A stretch of DNA of 20,944 bases from CAG-273 sp051891195. GTDB taxonomy: Bacteria > Bacillota > Clostridia > TANB77 > CAG-508. This document shows, piece by piece, positions 8,341-15,503 of the stretch (positions are counted from its first letter, which is position 1; each line of letters opens with the position of its first letter). The stretch lies in the NCBI GenBank assembly GCA_051891195.1, contig JBJFEZ010000004.1:1-20944 (forward strand), read 5' to 3'. Below the pieces are notes generated by a model that was given only the letters and a program-made list of their open reading frames with translations, did no database searches and was not told where the DNA came from. The position numbers were made by a program, and so were the translations under genes.

Positions 8341-8362
8341 GTCTTTAGACTGAGAGGTCAGT
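8341..8362 (-). promoter_or_regulatory. TetR-type operator upstream of acyl-CoA synthetase 2
   Basis: Exact 22-base copy of the operator at 6479-6500, containing the inverted repeat ACTGA-GAGG-TCAGT. It lies between the tetR stop (8375) and the synthetase start (8283). With only 12 bases from the tetR stop and no terminator hairpin, tetR transcripts may also read into this gene. Confidence 0.7.
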
Positions 8363-8374
8363 TTAATATATTTT

Positions 8375-8950
8375 TTATTTAGAATTTTTACTTATTGTTC
8401 TTGTTACATTGTCTATAAACCCTTTGTATACCCTGTCTACGTCTACTTCTCTGTTCTTTTTTAGTCTGTATATAAGGCTTGAACATGTAACGCCAAAAAT
8501 TCCAGAAGCTATTGCTTCTACATCTCCATCGTAAAATTCGCCATTCTCAATACCTTCTTTTACTATATCTTCAATAATTTTTATGTATTCAAACACTGCT
8601 TTTTTACATTTTTGGTTTTTCTCTTTTTCTCCCCATATTTGTGAAAGTACAACGTTTAAAAAGTCTTCATATTTAACTATAACCTTTATTTCAATTAATA
8701 TTACAGCTTTTATTTTATCTAATGAACTGGTACATTTTTTAGTTTTTATTTCTATACTATTTTTTAATAGTCCTATTCCTTCCTGTAACAACATATCAAA
8801 TATATCTTCTTTTTTAGCAAAATGATAATATAGAGAGCCTTTTGCCACGCCTGCTATAGCTGTAATGTCTTCAACACTTGCATTGTCATAACCTTTTTCT
8901 GAAAATAACTTTATTGCTGTATTAAATATTTTTCTTTTTGTTTTATTCAT
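8375..8950 (-). CDS. TetR/AcrR-family transcriptional regulator, probable fatty-acid regulator
   Basis: This 191-residue protein has the TetR DNA-binding domain at residues 8-52: a helix ending LFSEKGYDNASVEDIT, then AGVAKGSLYYHFAKKEDIF with the helix-turn-helix near 25-45. The C-terminal helical ligand domain is unassigned, as usual for the family. It lies just upstream of acyl-CoA synthetase 2, and two identical palindromic sites precede the two synthetase genes, which suggests it represses them and responds to fatty acids or acyl-CoA, by analogy with TetR-type FadR of Bacillus. That role is inferred. The ribosome site is weak (AAGAG-rich). A strong promoter lies upstream; the operator motif is not found there, so self-control by the same motif is not evident. 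Confidence 0.88.
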   Translation of the reverse strand: MNKTKRKIFNTAIKLFSEKGYDNASVEDITAIAGVAKGSLYYHFAKKEDIFDMLLQEGIGLLKNSIEIKTKKCTSSLDKIKAVILIEIKVIVKYEDFLNVVLSQIWGEKEKNQKCKKAVFEYIKIIEDIVKEGIENGEFYDGDVEAIASGIFGVTCSSLIYRLKKNREVDVDRVYKGFIDNVTRTISKNSK

Positions 8951-8984
8951 TTTATTTTTCTCTTTCTTTTTAATATTTTTCTAC

Positions 8985-9013
8985 ATAATATCATTAATTT
9001 AAAAAAATTTCAA
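8985..9013 (-). promoter_or_regulatory. Promoter of the tetR gene
   Basis: Minus strand: TTGAAA (9008-9013), 17-base spacer, TATTAT (8985-8990). Both boxes are close to sigma-A consensus with ideal spacing, about 35 bases before the tetR ATG. Confidence 0.65.
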
Positions 9014-9020
9014 CGAATAG

Positions 9021-9048
9021 TTTAATTATATTCGTTTAATTATATTCG
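9021..9048. repeat. Two tandem copies of a 14-bp AT-rich repeat
   Basis: TTTAATTATATTCG is repeated exactly twice, and the partial inverted copy ACGAATA lies just before (9012-9018). It sits immediately upstream of the tetR -35 box and could be an UP-like element or a binding site; function unknown. Confidence 0.7.
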
Positions 9049-9074
9049 TTTTATTATTTCAAAAAAAAATAAGA

Positions 9075-9197
9075 AAGGTGTACGTTAGCGAAAGCAAAGC
9101 TTTCGACGCACACTTGTGCAAGTTGCTTCGCAACTGCACAGCCCAAGGAAACCTAACCTTGTTGTATAAGAAAAATCTGGTAATTTTTCCTATACAA
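9075..9197 (-). other. Structured non-coding stretch with three successive hairpins
   Basis: No reading frame covers this stretch, which is richer in G+C than its surroundings. Hairpin C (9162-9176 with 9183-9197) has 15 pairs, hairpin B (9116-9126 with 9130-9139) has 10 pairs with one bulge, and hairpin A (outer arms 9075-9086 and 9106-9115, inner perfect 7-bp stem 9089-9095 with 9099-9105) has a 3-base loop. The single mismatches in A and C are A-C on the plus strand and become G-U pairs on the minus strand, so a minus-strand RNA folds better. Hairpin A is followed on that strand by a run of nine T. It may be a small RNA with its own terminator or a palindromic repeat element; no known RNA family is recognised. 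Confidence 0.5.
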
Positions 9198-9206
9198 TAA
9201 AAAAAC

Positions 9207-9234
9207 AGGAACTGTCCTTTTATAAACAGTTCCT
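9207..9234 (-). terminator. Terminator of the small alarmone synthetase gene
   Basis: AGGAACTGT pairs with ACAGTTCCT (9 bp). On the minus strand the stem is followed by a run of seven T after one G. It lies about 47 bases after the stop at 9281. Confidence 0.8.
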
Positions 9235-9280
9235 AAATAACAATTTTTTTAAACTTCATCCATAATTATTTTTTTATATT

Positions 9281-9934
9281 TTATTTTCTATATATTTTCA
9301 TAATTTTATCACTTATTGTATTTATTATTTTTGCATATATACATAATTTCATTGAATCTATATTTGATATTTTTTTGCTAGGCTTGTATTTTACTTTGTG
9401 CTCCGTAGTTGCCCAAAAGTCCATTAATACTGTTCTTATTTGAATTTCTACTTTTATATATATTCTTTCTTCTTTTATTTGTACTGGAACTTCTACTATC
9501 ATATGATAAGCTGAATACCCACTCTTTTTTGTATTTTTTATATAATCTTTTTCTTTTAAAATTTTTATGTCTTTTTGTGCTCTAATAATATTTTTTATTT
9601 TATAGATATCATCTTTATAATTGCAAATAATTCTTATTCCAGCAATATCATTAATATTTTCAATCATATTTTCATAATTAATATCTATTTTTTTATTTTG
9701 CATTTTTTTTGCTATGCTTTCTGGACTTTTTATTCTTGCTGTTACATTAGTTATTACATCATATTGATAACATTCGTTTAGCATTCGTTTTAGGTTTATA
9801 AATTTTTGCATAGTACTATCCAATGCTTTTTTATATATTGCCATAATTATTTCAAATTCATCACAAGATTTTTTTGTACTTATTAATTCATTGCTTTTTA
9901 ATGATTGTTTTTTACTTTTTAATATACTTTCCAT
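9281..9934 (-). CDS. Small alarmone synthetase (RelQ-like GTP pyrophosphokinase)
   Basis: This 217-residue protein has only the RelA/SpoT synthetase domain, with no hydrolase or regulatory domains, so it should make (p)ppGpp by moving pyrophosphate from ATP to GTP/GDP in the cytoplasm. Motifs: ARIKSPESIAKK (66-77), NDIAGIRI (95-102), KDYI..KKSGYSAYH (129-144), VEIQIRTVLMDFWATTEHK (162-180) with the catalytic Glu163. The N-terminal about 30 residues are charged and not conserved. The loop reads GYSAYH where related enzymes usually have GYRSxH. The ATG at 9934 has a full AGGAGG site. Lone short synthetases are known stress-response enzymes in Firmicutes; whether this one is RelQ or RelP type is not settled here. 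Confidence 0.9.
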   Translation of the reverse strand: MESILKSKKQSLKSNELISTKKSCDEFEIIMAIYKKALDSTMQKFINLKRMLNECYQYDVITNVTARIKSPESIAKKMQNKKIDINYENMIENINDIAGIRIICNYKDDIYKIKNIIRAQKDIKILKEKDYIKNTKKSGYSAYHMIVEVPVQIKEERIYIKVEIQIRTVLMDFWATTEHKVKYKPSKKISNIDSMKLCIYAKIINTISDKIMKIYRK

Positions 9935-10095
9935 TTAATTCCTCCTTAATAAGTTATTTGAATTATATATTAACTTTGTTAATCATATATTATCATATTG
10001 TGATTTTTTTGTGTTTTTGTTTTTTTACATTAATTCTACATTAGAAGTTAAATTATATATTTATTAATATATCTTTTTACACATTATATTACAAA

Positions 10096-10134
10096 AAAAT
10101 GAAAGCAATCTTCTAATGTGTTTGCTTTCATTTT
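10096..10134 (-). terminator. Terminator of the cotJ operon
   Basis: An 11-bp perfect stem, AAAATGAAAGC with GCTTTCATTTT, with a 17-base loop, followed on the minus strand by a T run. It lies about 32 bases after the cotJC stop. Confidence 0.8.
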
Positions 10135-10165
10135 ATCACTTCATTTAAAAAGTAATTTTTAAATT

Positions 10166-10789
10166 TTATCTATTACAACCGCAGTTGTTATTATTATCAT
10201 TATTCATACCATTCATAAAGAATCTCTTTTCAGCAAGTTTGTCTTGAACATTTCTTAATGCTTCTCCAAATCTTTGGAAGTGAACAACTTCTCTTTCTCT
10301 TAAGAAACGTAATGGATCAACTACATCTGGATCATCACTACAAAGATCTATTAGTTTTTCATAAGTCGCTCTTGCTTTTTGTTCTGCTGCTAAATCTTCT
10401 TGTAAATTTGCTATAGGATCTCCCTTTGCTGCAATGTATGCTGCTGTAAATGGTACTCCTGCAGCTGATTGTGGGTATACATCCACCCCATGGTCTGTAT
10501 AATATTCACCTAAACCTGCTGCTTTAATTTCATCTATTGATAGTCCTTCTGTTAGTTGATGTACTATAGTACCTACCATTTCTAAATGCGCCAATTCTTC
10601 TGTGCCTATATCATTCAAAACTGCCTTTGAAATTTGGTCAGGCATAGCAAATCTTTGAGATAAATAACGAAGAGAAGCACCTAATTCTCCATCAGGCCCA
10701 CCGTATTGAGAAATAATAAATTTAGCAAGTTTTGCATTTGGGCATTTTATTTTTACTGGATATTCCAATACTTTATTATAAGTCCACAT
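10166..10789 (-). CDS. cotJC: Spore coat protein CotJC, manganese-catalase-like
   Basis: This 207-residue ferritin-like protein of the manganese catalase family is a spore coat component in Bacillus and Clostridia. The start MWTYNKVLEYPVKIKCPN is the family's normal N-terminus; the ATG at 10789 lies next to the cotJB stop and has an AAGGAGG site at 10801-10807, so the upstream ATG at 10828 is not used. Probable metal ligands by family comparison are Glu35, Glu65, His68, Glu136 and His170. The tail is Asn-rich and ends CGCNR, echoing the Cys-rich ends of the two proteins before it. It is the last gene of cotJABC. Catalase activity is possible but not shown. Confidence 0.93.
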   Translation of the reverse strand: MWTYNKVLEYPVKIKCPNAKLAKFIISQYGGPDGELGASLRYLSQRFAMPDQISKAVLNDIGTEELAHLEMVGTIVHQLTEGLSIDEIKAAGLGEYYTDHGVDVYPQSAAGVPFTAAYIAAKGDPIANLQEDLAAEQKARATYEKLIDLCSDDPDVVDPLRFLREREVVHFQRFGEALRNVQDKLAEKRFFMNGMNNDNNNNCGCNR

Positions 10790-10790
10790 A

Positions 10791-11198
10791 TTAGTAAATT
10801 CCTCCTTCCCAAGGCCATGGTTCTTCAAGCCATCTCCATTTATTACATGGGTAGTAAATGCTTAAAGGTCCATAAACTTTTTGATATTTATCTTTTAAAT
10901 CTTTTAATTGTCTAGTATATTCTCTGTGTAAGCATAGAGCTCTTTGATCATCAGGATGTGTATTTAAATATAATCCTAGTTCAATAATTGCAAAATTTAA
11001 ACTTTTAATAGTATTTAGCATATCTGCTCTAGAACATTCTGAATCTTCCATATTTTTGCAACCACATCCACAAGGATTGTTAATTTCTACTTGAGTATTA
11101 TAACCAAAAGCAGCATTTATACCTTCAGGAGTATAATTACAGTTTTTATTCATCATATTATTTAATCCACAATTACAATTTCTATTTTGTTCTTCCAT
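10791..11198 (-). CDS. cotJB: Spore coat protein CotJB with Cys/Asn-rich N-terminal extension
   Basis: This 135-residue protein has the CotJB domain at about 58-135: MLNTIKSLNFAIIELGLYLN, then HPDDQRAL, and the C-terminal YGPLSIYY...WPWEGG signature. The first 55 residues form an extension rich in Asn and Cys (NCNCG, NPCGCGCKN, SECS), absent from the short Bacillus CotJB. CotJB belongs to the inner spore coat with CotJA and CotJC. The ATG overlaps the cotJA stop by 1 base (TAATG), so translation is coupled, and cotJC follows after 1 base. Confidence 0.92.
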   Translation of the reverse strand: MEEQNRNCNCGLNNMMNKNCNYTPEGINAAFGYNTQVEINNPCGCGCKNMEDSECSRADMLNTIKSLNFAIIELGLYLNTHPDDQRALCLHREYTRQLKDLKDKYQKVYGPLSIYYPCNKWRWLEEPWPWEGGIY

Positions 11199-11590
11199 TA
11201 ACCATTACACCCCTCTCCAATTTCATTAGTCCTTCTTAAATATTCTATTTCAGCCATACTTTGACCAGGTACATATGGACTTACTAATTCTGGGAAAATT
11301 GTCCCCATTTTTAATCCACAACAAGGTGTAAAAGTTTCATTCATCTCTTGTATTGGCACATAACTTTGCCCTAACATTGGATTTGATGGGAAAACACTAG
11401 CTTCTTCATCAAAACCACATTCACAACAACTATTATCTGTCATATTGTCACATCCACAACTGCAACCGCAACCACAGCCAAAATTATTTGATACATAATT
11501 TGCTGTGGTTCCTACATCATTACATAATGTTTCAATAACTTCTGGATTGTAGTTATTTTGACAACAACATCTTCTATAACGATTAAACAT
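11198..11590 (-). CDS. cotJA: Spore coat-associated protein CotJA with Cys-rich N-terminal half
   Basis: The CotJA core is at about residues 70-118 (SYVPIQEMNETF...GLKMGTIFPELVSPY), matching the family's YVPxQ...GTxFPEL pattern. The preceding 65 residues hold 12 of the protein's 15 cysteines, in clusters CCC (8-10), CGCGCSCGC (39-47) and CCEC (55-58). Cysteine clusters suggest disulfide cross-linking or metal binding in the coat (inference). The ATG at 11590 has a strong AGGAGG site and begins the cotJABC operon. A sporulation-type promoter may lie upstream. The presence of this operon supports a spore-forming host. Confidence 0.85.
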   Translation of the reverse strand: MFNRYRRCCCQNNYNPEVIETLCNDVGTTANYVSNNFGCGCGCSCGCDNMTDNSCCECGFDEEASVFPSNPMLGQSYVPIQEMNETFTPCCGLKMGTIFPELVSPYVPGQSMAEIEYLRRTNEIGEGCNG

Positions 11591-11625
11591 GCTTTATTTT
11601 CCTCCTTAATTTTGTTTTATATTAC

Positions 11626-11653
11626 ATTTTATGACATTAAAAGCATAATTGTG
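11626..11653 (-). promoter_or_regulatory. Possible mother-cell sporulation promoter of cotJABC
   Basis: Minus strand reads CAC, 17 bases, CATAAAAT, close to the sigma-K pattern (AC-N17-CATAnnnTA) and to the sigma-E -10 (CATAnAnT). It lies 36 bases before the cotJA ATG. No good sigma-A pair was found there. The motif is short, so this is tentative. Confidence 0.35.
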
Positions 11654-11694
11654 AAAAACATATAATTATTTATTAATATACTTTGTTAAACAAC

Positions 11695-11730
11695 AAAAGA
11701 ACTAGGAAAAAAAGCTTTCCTAGTTCTTTT
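11695..11730 (-). terminator. Terminator of the glgP-pyk unit
   Basis: A perfect 15-bp stem (AAAAGAACTAGGAAA with TTTCCTAGTTCTTTT) and 6-base loop lies 20 bases after the pyk stop and ends in TTTT on both strands, so it can stop pyk transcripts. Confidence 0.85.
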
Positions 11731-11750
11731 AACTATTTTATATTTTTTTA

Positions 11751-12776
11751 CTATACTTCATATCCATCAGTTTTTTCAATGGCTTCACAAATTCTACTCA
11801 TTGTTTTAACACATTCTATTGGATATTCTCCCATTGCAGTTTCACCAGATAACATTACATAGTTTGCCATATCATAAACAGCATTTGCTACATCGCTTAC
11901 TTCTGCTCTAGTTGGTCTTGGACTATGAGTCATAGATTCTAACATTTGTGTTGCAATAATAACTGGCTTTCCTGCTCTATTACACTTTCTTATAAATTCC
12001 TTTTGTCTAATTGGTACTTCTTCCATGGGAATTTCTACGCCCAAATCCCCTCTTGCTACCATAATTCCATCTGATACATCTAAAATAGCATCAAAGTTGT
12101 TTATTCCTTGTCTGTTTTCTATTTTTGATATAATTTTTATGTTTTCTCCATTGTTTTCTTTTAATATTTTTCTTATGTTCAATACATCTTGCTGAGTACG
12201 TACAAAAGATGCAGCTATATAATTAAATCCTGCTCTTATTCCAAATTTAATATCTTCAATATCTTTTTCAGTTGGGCTTGGTAAGTTTATTTCCATTCCC
12301 GGAATGTTAATACTTTTTGTATTAGTTAATTTTCCACCATCTATTACTTTACAAACAATGTCTGTTCCATTTATTTCAATTATTTCTATTTTTATTAGTC
12401 CATCATTTATTAATATAGTAGTTCCTATGTTTACTTCATTATGTAGATTTTTATATGTAATTGAAACTTGTTCTTTGTTTCCTAATACTTCTTCTTCCTT
12501 TAGTGTAAATGTGTCTCCTTTTTCTAGCCATATTTCTCCTTTTTCAAATTTTCCAATTCTAATTTCTGGTCCTTTTGTGTCTAACATTAAAGCTACTGGC
12601 TTTCCAACTCTTTCTCTTACTTTTTTTAAATTTTCAATTCTATCTTGTTGTTCGTGATAGTTTCCGTGTGAAAAGTTTATTCTAGCGACATCCATTCCTG
12701 CTAGTATTAAATTTTCTAAGGTCTCCGGATTATCAACTGCTGGACCTAATGTACAAATAATTTTTGTTTTTTTCAT
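11751..12776 (-). CDS. pyk: Pyruvate kinase lacking the C-terminal domain
   Basis: This 341-residue protein converts phosphoenolpyruvate and ADP to pyruvate and ATP, the last glycolytic step. The barrel (A) and lid (B) domains are complete: ARINFSHG (31-38, Arg32), MLDTKGPEIR (64-73), IISKIENRQG (215-224) with catalytic Lys218 and Glu220, ARGDLGVEI with Asp244, and IATQMLESM...PRPTRAE. The protein stops at the helix after LSGETAMGEYP, so the usual C domain of about 120 residues, which binds allosteric effectors and shapes the tetramer, is absent. A terminator follows 20 bases later, so no separate C-domain remnant exists. The ATG at 12776 has an AAGGAG site; an upstream ATG at 12818 has none and precedes the site. 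It lies 64 bases after glgP. Confidence 0.9.
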   Translation of the reverse strand: MKKTKIICTLGPAVDNPETLENLILAGMDVARINFSHGNYHEQQDRIENLKKVRERVGKPVALMLDTKGPEIRIGKFEKGEIWLEKGDTFTLKEEEVLGNKEQVSITYKNLHNEVNIGTTILINDGLIKIEIIEINGTDIVCKVIDGGKLTNTKSINIPGMEINLPSPTEKDIEDIKFGIRAGFNYIAASFVRTQQDVLNIRKILKENNGENIKIISKIENRQGINNFDAILDVSDGIMVARGDLGVEIPMEEVPIRQKEFIRKCNRAGKPVIIATQMLESMTHSPRPTRAEVSDVANAVYDMANYVMLSGETAMGEYPIECVKTMSRICEAIEKTDGYEV

Positions 12777-12806
12777 ATTTATATTCTCCTTAAATGTAAT
12801 ATTAAG

Positions 12807-12828
12807 AGCTCTCTTCAAAAAGAGAGCT
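12807..12828 (-). other. Hairpin between glgP and pyk
   Basis: AGCTCTCTT pairs with AAGAGAGCT around a 4-base loop, 12 bases after the glgP stop. On the minus strand it is followed by CTTAATATTAC rather than a T run, so it is not a convincing terminator; it may stabilise or process the glgP-pyk transcript. Confidence 0.6.
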
Positions 12829-12840
12829 TCTGAGTTGTTC

Positions 12841-15405
12841 TCATTTTGTAATCCATTTTACTAAATTTAAATTTGCTGAGTCTAATATCATATTATGTTT
12901 TGGCATTACTCTAAAAGTATATCCATAGTTTCCACCATTTGTTAAATTTATTTTTGCTGTATAGGTATAAACTCGTTCTTCATCATTTGCATTTTTTAGT
13001 TCCATAGGAATAATAGAAATATCATCTATAACTCCATTGTCGCAAATTCTTCCATAATATACTTGTACTTCTATATTTTCCTTTTGTATATTAGGTAATT
13101 TTACTTTACAATTTACTTCAATGTTGTTTCCAGCATCTAGCGTTATGTTATTCAAATTATTCTTTTGTTCAATTTCAATGTTTTTCCAATTATTATATAA
13201 GTTTTCTTTCCAATTATTAAATTCTCCCACTTTTTCTAAGTCAGAATAATAATTGTTATATAAATTACATAATGGAATATATAATTTATCTACATAGTCT
13301 GTTAACATTCTAGATGTACTAAATTTTCCACCTGAACTCATTATAGTTTCTTTCATTGTTTGTACCCATTTTGTAGGTATTCCATTTTTGTCTTTTTCAT
13401 AATACATTGGAACAATCTTGTTTTCTAAAGTATTATACATACTTTGACTATCTGCTCTATCTTGCATTTCATAATCTGTATATTCTGTAACATCTCCTAT
13501 AGTCCATCCATTTTTAGAGTTATATCCTTCAGCCCACCATCCATCTAAAACACTAAAGTTAATAACACCATTAACTGCTGCCTTTTGTCCACTAGTACCA
13601 GATGCCTCCATTGGTCTTCTTGGATTATTAAGCCATACATCCACACCGCTAACTAAATATTTAGACATAGCTAAATTGTAGTTTTCTAATAAGAATACTT
13701 TTCCCTTAAATTGTGGTTTCATTGAAATTTCGTGTATATATTTAATTAAATCTTGACCTTCTTTATCTGCTGGATGTGCTTTTCCTGCAAATATTAATTG
13801 TATTTTGCAATTTTTATTATTTAAAATTTGTGTTATTCTTTCTAAATCTTTAAAAATAAGAGTAGCTCTTTTATATGTTGCAAATCTTCTTGCAAATCCT
13901 ATTGTTAATGTGTTTACATCTAGCCCTGATACTATTGGCATAATTTCGTCATAACGATAGCCACATCTTCTTAGTCTATTAATAGTATTTTCTTTTACAA
14001 GAGATAACATTTTTTCTTTTCTTTGTTGATGTGCCGCCCATAGTTTTTCATTAGGTATATCAGCTATTTTTTTCCATACTTCATCATCATAAATTTTATC
14101 TTGCCAATATGGAATTAAATATTTATTATATAAATCCTTTAAATATGGAGAAAGCCAAGAACAAGTATGTATTCCGTTTGTTACATAAGTAATAGGCGAT
14201 TCATTTGCTGCAATTTCTGGCCATACTTCACCAAATAATTCTCTAGAAACGGCTCCGTGAAGTTTACTTACCCCGTTTTTCTTACCTGCTACCTTTAGAG
14301 CAAGTATGCCCATGTTAAAGCCCGTATCTAATTGAGCATCTGGTTTCATTCCCATTTGTAAAAATTCTTGTTTTGAAATTCCAAGCTTATTCCAAAAATC
14401 TTTAAAATATTTTTCAACTAAACTAAGTGGAAAAATGTCATTACCTGCAGGTACTGGAGTATGAGTAGTAAATACAGTTTTTGAGGAAACTATATCTTTT
14501 GCCATTTGGAAAGAAATTTTCTTTTCTTTCATTAGTGTATATATAAGTTCTAATATTAAGAAAGATGAATGTCCTTCGTTCATATGATATACTGTAGGGT
14601 CTTTTCCAAGTGCCTTTAACATAGCAACTCCACCTTGTCCAAGTACAATTTCTTGTTGAATTCTCATTTCTTGGTCTCCACCATATAAAGTTTTAGTAAT
14701 TTGTCTATATTCTTGAGGGTTTTCATCAATGTCTGAGTCTAATAAATATAGCTCAACTCTACCAACATTAACTTTCCAAGCTTTTATATGTAATTCTTTT
14801 TTTGGTAATCTTAAAGTAATTATTACATCTTCATCTTTATCATTTTTTACTTTTTTTAACGGTAAATTTTCTATTGATATTTCATTATATTCTGTTTCTT
14901 GTATTCCGTTACCATTTATTTTTTGATTAAAGTATCCATTTTTATATAAAAGACCTACTGCAACTAAAGGCACTCCTAAGTCACTAGCTGATTTTAAATG
15001 ATCACCAGAAAGAATACCAAGACCACCTGAATATATAGACAAAATTTGATCTAATCCGTATTCTGCCGAAAAATATGCAATTAAGTCTTCCTTATTGTCA
15101 GGGTATTTTTTAGAGAACCATGTATTTTTACTTTTCATATAATCTTCATAGTTTTCTACTACTCTATCATATTCTTTTAGAAATTCTGCATCTTCAGATA
15201 CTTCTTCTAGTTTTTCTTGAGTAACTAATTTTAAAAATTTAATAGGATTTTTTTCAACCTTTTCCCATAAGTCTATATCAATTATTTTAAACAATTTTAA
15301 AAATTCTGTGTTCCAAGACCACCAAAGATTGTAGCCTATTTCTGATAATTTTTCAATTCTTTTAGGTAATTGTGGATTTACTGTTATACGGTTAAATACG
15401 TACAT
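12841..15405 (-). CDS. glgP: Glycogen/alpha-glucan phosphorylase
   Basis: This 854-residue enzyme releases glucose-1-phosphate from glycogen or maltodextrin. It has the N-terminal domain (about 10-110, RIEKLSEIGYNLWWSWN) of the short 'alpha-glucan phosphorylase' branch found in archaea and many anaerobes. Core motifs follow: YFSAEYGL (111-118), GGLGILSGDHLKSASDLG (127-144), HMNEGHS (274-280), FARRFATYKR (504-513) and the pyridoxal-phosphate lysine Lys608 in SGTSGQKAAVNG. A C-terminal beta-rich part (about 740-854) is family-typical. The ATG at 15405 has an AAGGAGG site. It is followed by pyk, linking storage glucan breakdown to glycolysis. Length and motifs are normal. Confidence 0.95.
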   Translation of the reverse strand: MYVFNRITVNPQLPKRIEKLSEIGYNLWWSWNTEFLKLFKIIDIDLWEKVEKNPIKFLKLVTQEKLEEVSEDAEFLKEYDRVVENYEDYMKSKNTWFSKKYPDNKEDLIAYFSAEYGLDQILSIYSGGLGILSGDHLKSASDLGVPLVAVGLLYKNGYFNQKINGNGIQETEYNEISIENLPLKKVKNDKDEDVIITLRLPKKELHIKAWKVNVGRVELYLLDSDIDENPQEYRQITKTLYGGDQEMRIQQEIVLGQGGVAMLKALGKDPTVYHMNEGHSSFLILELIYTLMKEKKISFQMAKDIVSSKTVFTTHTPVPAGNDIFPLSLVEKYFKDFWNKLGISKQEFLQMGMKPDAQLDTGFNMGILALKVAGKKNGVSKLHGAVSRELFGEVWPEIAANESPITYVTNGIHTCSWLSPYLKDLYNKYLIPYWQDKIYDDEVWKKIADIPNEKLWAAHQQRKEKMLSLVKENTINRLRRCGYRYDEIMPIVSGLDVNTLTIGFARRFATYKRATLIFKDLERITQILNNKNCKIQLIFAGKAHPADKEGQDLIKYIHEISMKPQFKGKVFLLENYNLAMSKYLVSGVDVWLNNPRRPMEASGTSGQKAAVNGVINFSVLDGWWAEGYNSKNGWTIGDVTEYTDYEMQDRADSQSMYNTLENKIVPMYYEKDKNGIPTKWVQTMKETIMSSGGKFSTSRMLTDYVDKLYIPLCNLYNNYYSDLEKVGEFNNWKENLYNNWKNIEIEQKNNLNNITLDAGNNIEVNCKVKLPNIQKENIEVQVYYGRICDNGVIDDISIIPMELKNANDEERVYTYTAKINLTNGGNYGYTFRVMPKHNMILDSANLNLVKWITK

Positions 15406-15466
15406 TTTAAATTTCCTCCTTAGTATATATATCTTTTGAATTTATATTTATTTTTTTATTTATTAT

Positions 15467-15495
15467 ATTATCTATTAACTTGCTTTTTTTGTCAA
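15467..15495 (-). promoter_or_regulatory. Promoter of the glgP-pyk unit
   Basis: Minus strand: TTGACA (15490-15495), 17-base spacer, GATAAT (15467-15472). The -35 matches consensus fully and the -10 at five of six bases. It lies right after the stop of the upstream MFS gene, about 60 bases before the glgP ATG. Confidence 0.7.
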
Positions 15496-15503
15496 TTAAA
15501 TTT

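Noticed and set aside
9207..9234. AGGAACTGT/ACAGTTCCT hairpin as a mobile-element end
   Set aside because: Its place just after a stop and its T run fit an ordinary terminator; no transposase or second end is seen.
10790..10828. ATG at 10828 as start of cotJC
   Set aside because: It lies deep in cotJB; the family N-terminus MWTYxKxLxYP begins at 10789, with an AAGGAGG site in front.
12777..12818. ATG at 12818 as start of pyk
   Set aside because: The added 14 residues cover the intergenic hairpin and the ribosome site, and family N-termini begin with MKKTKIICTLGP.
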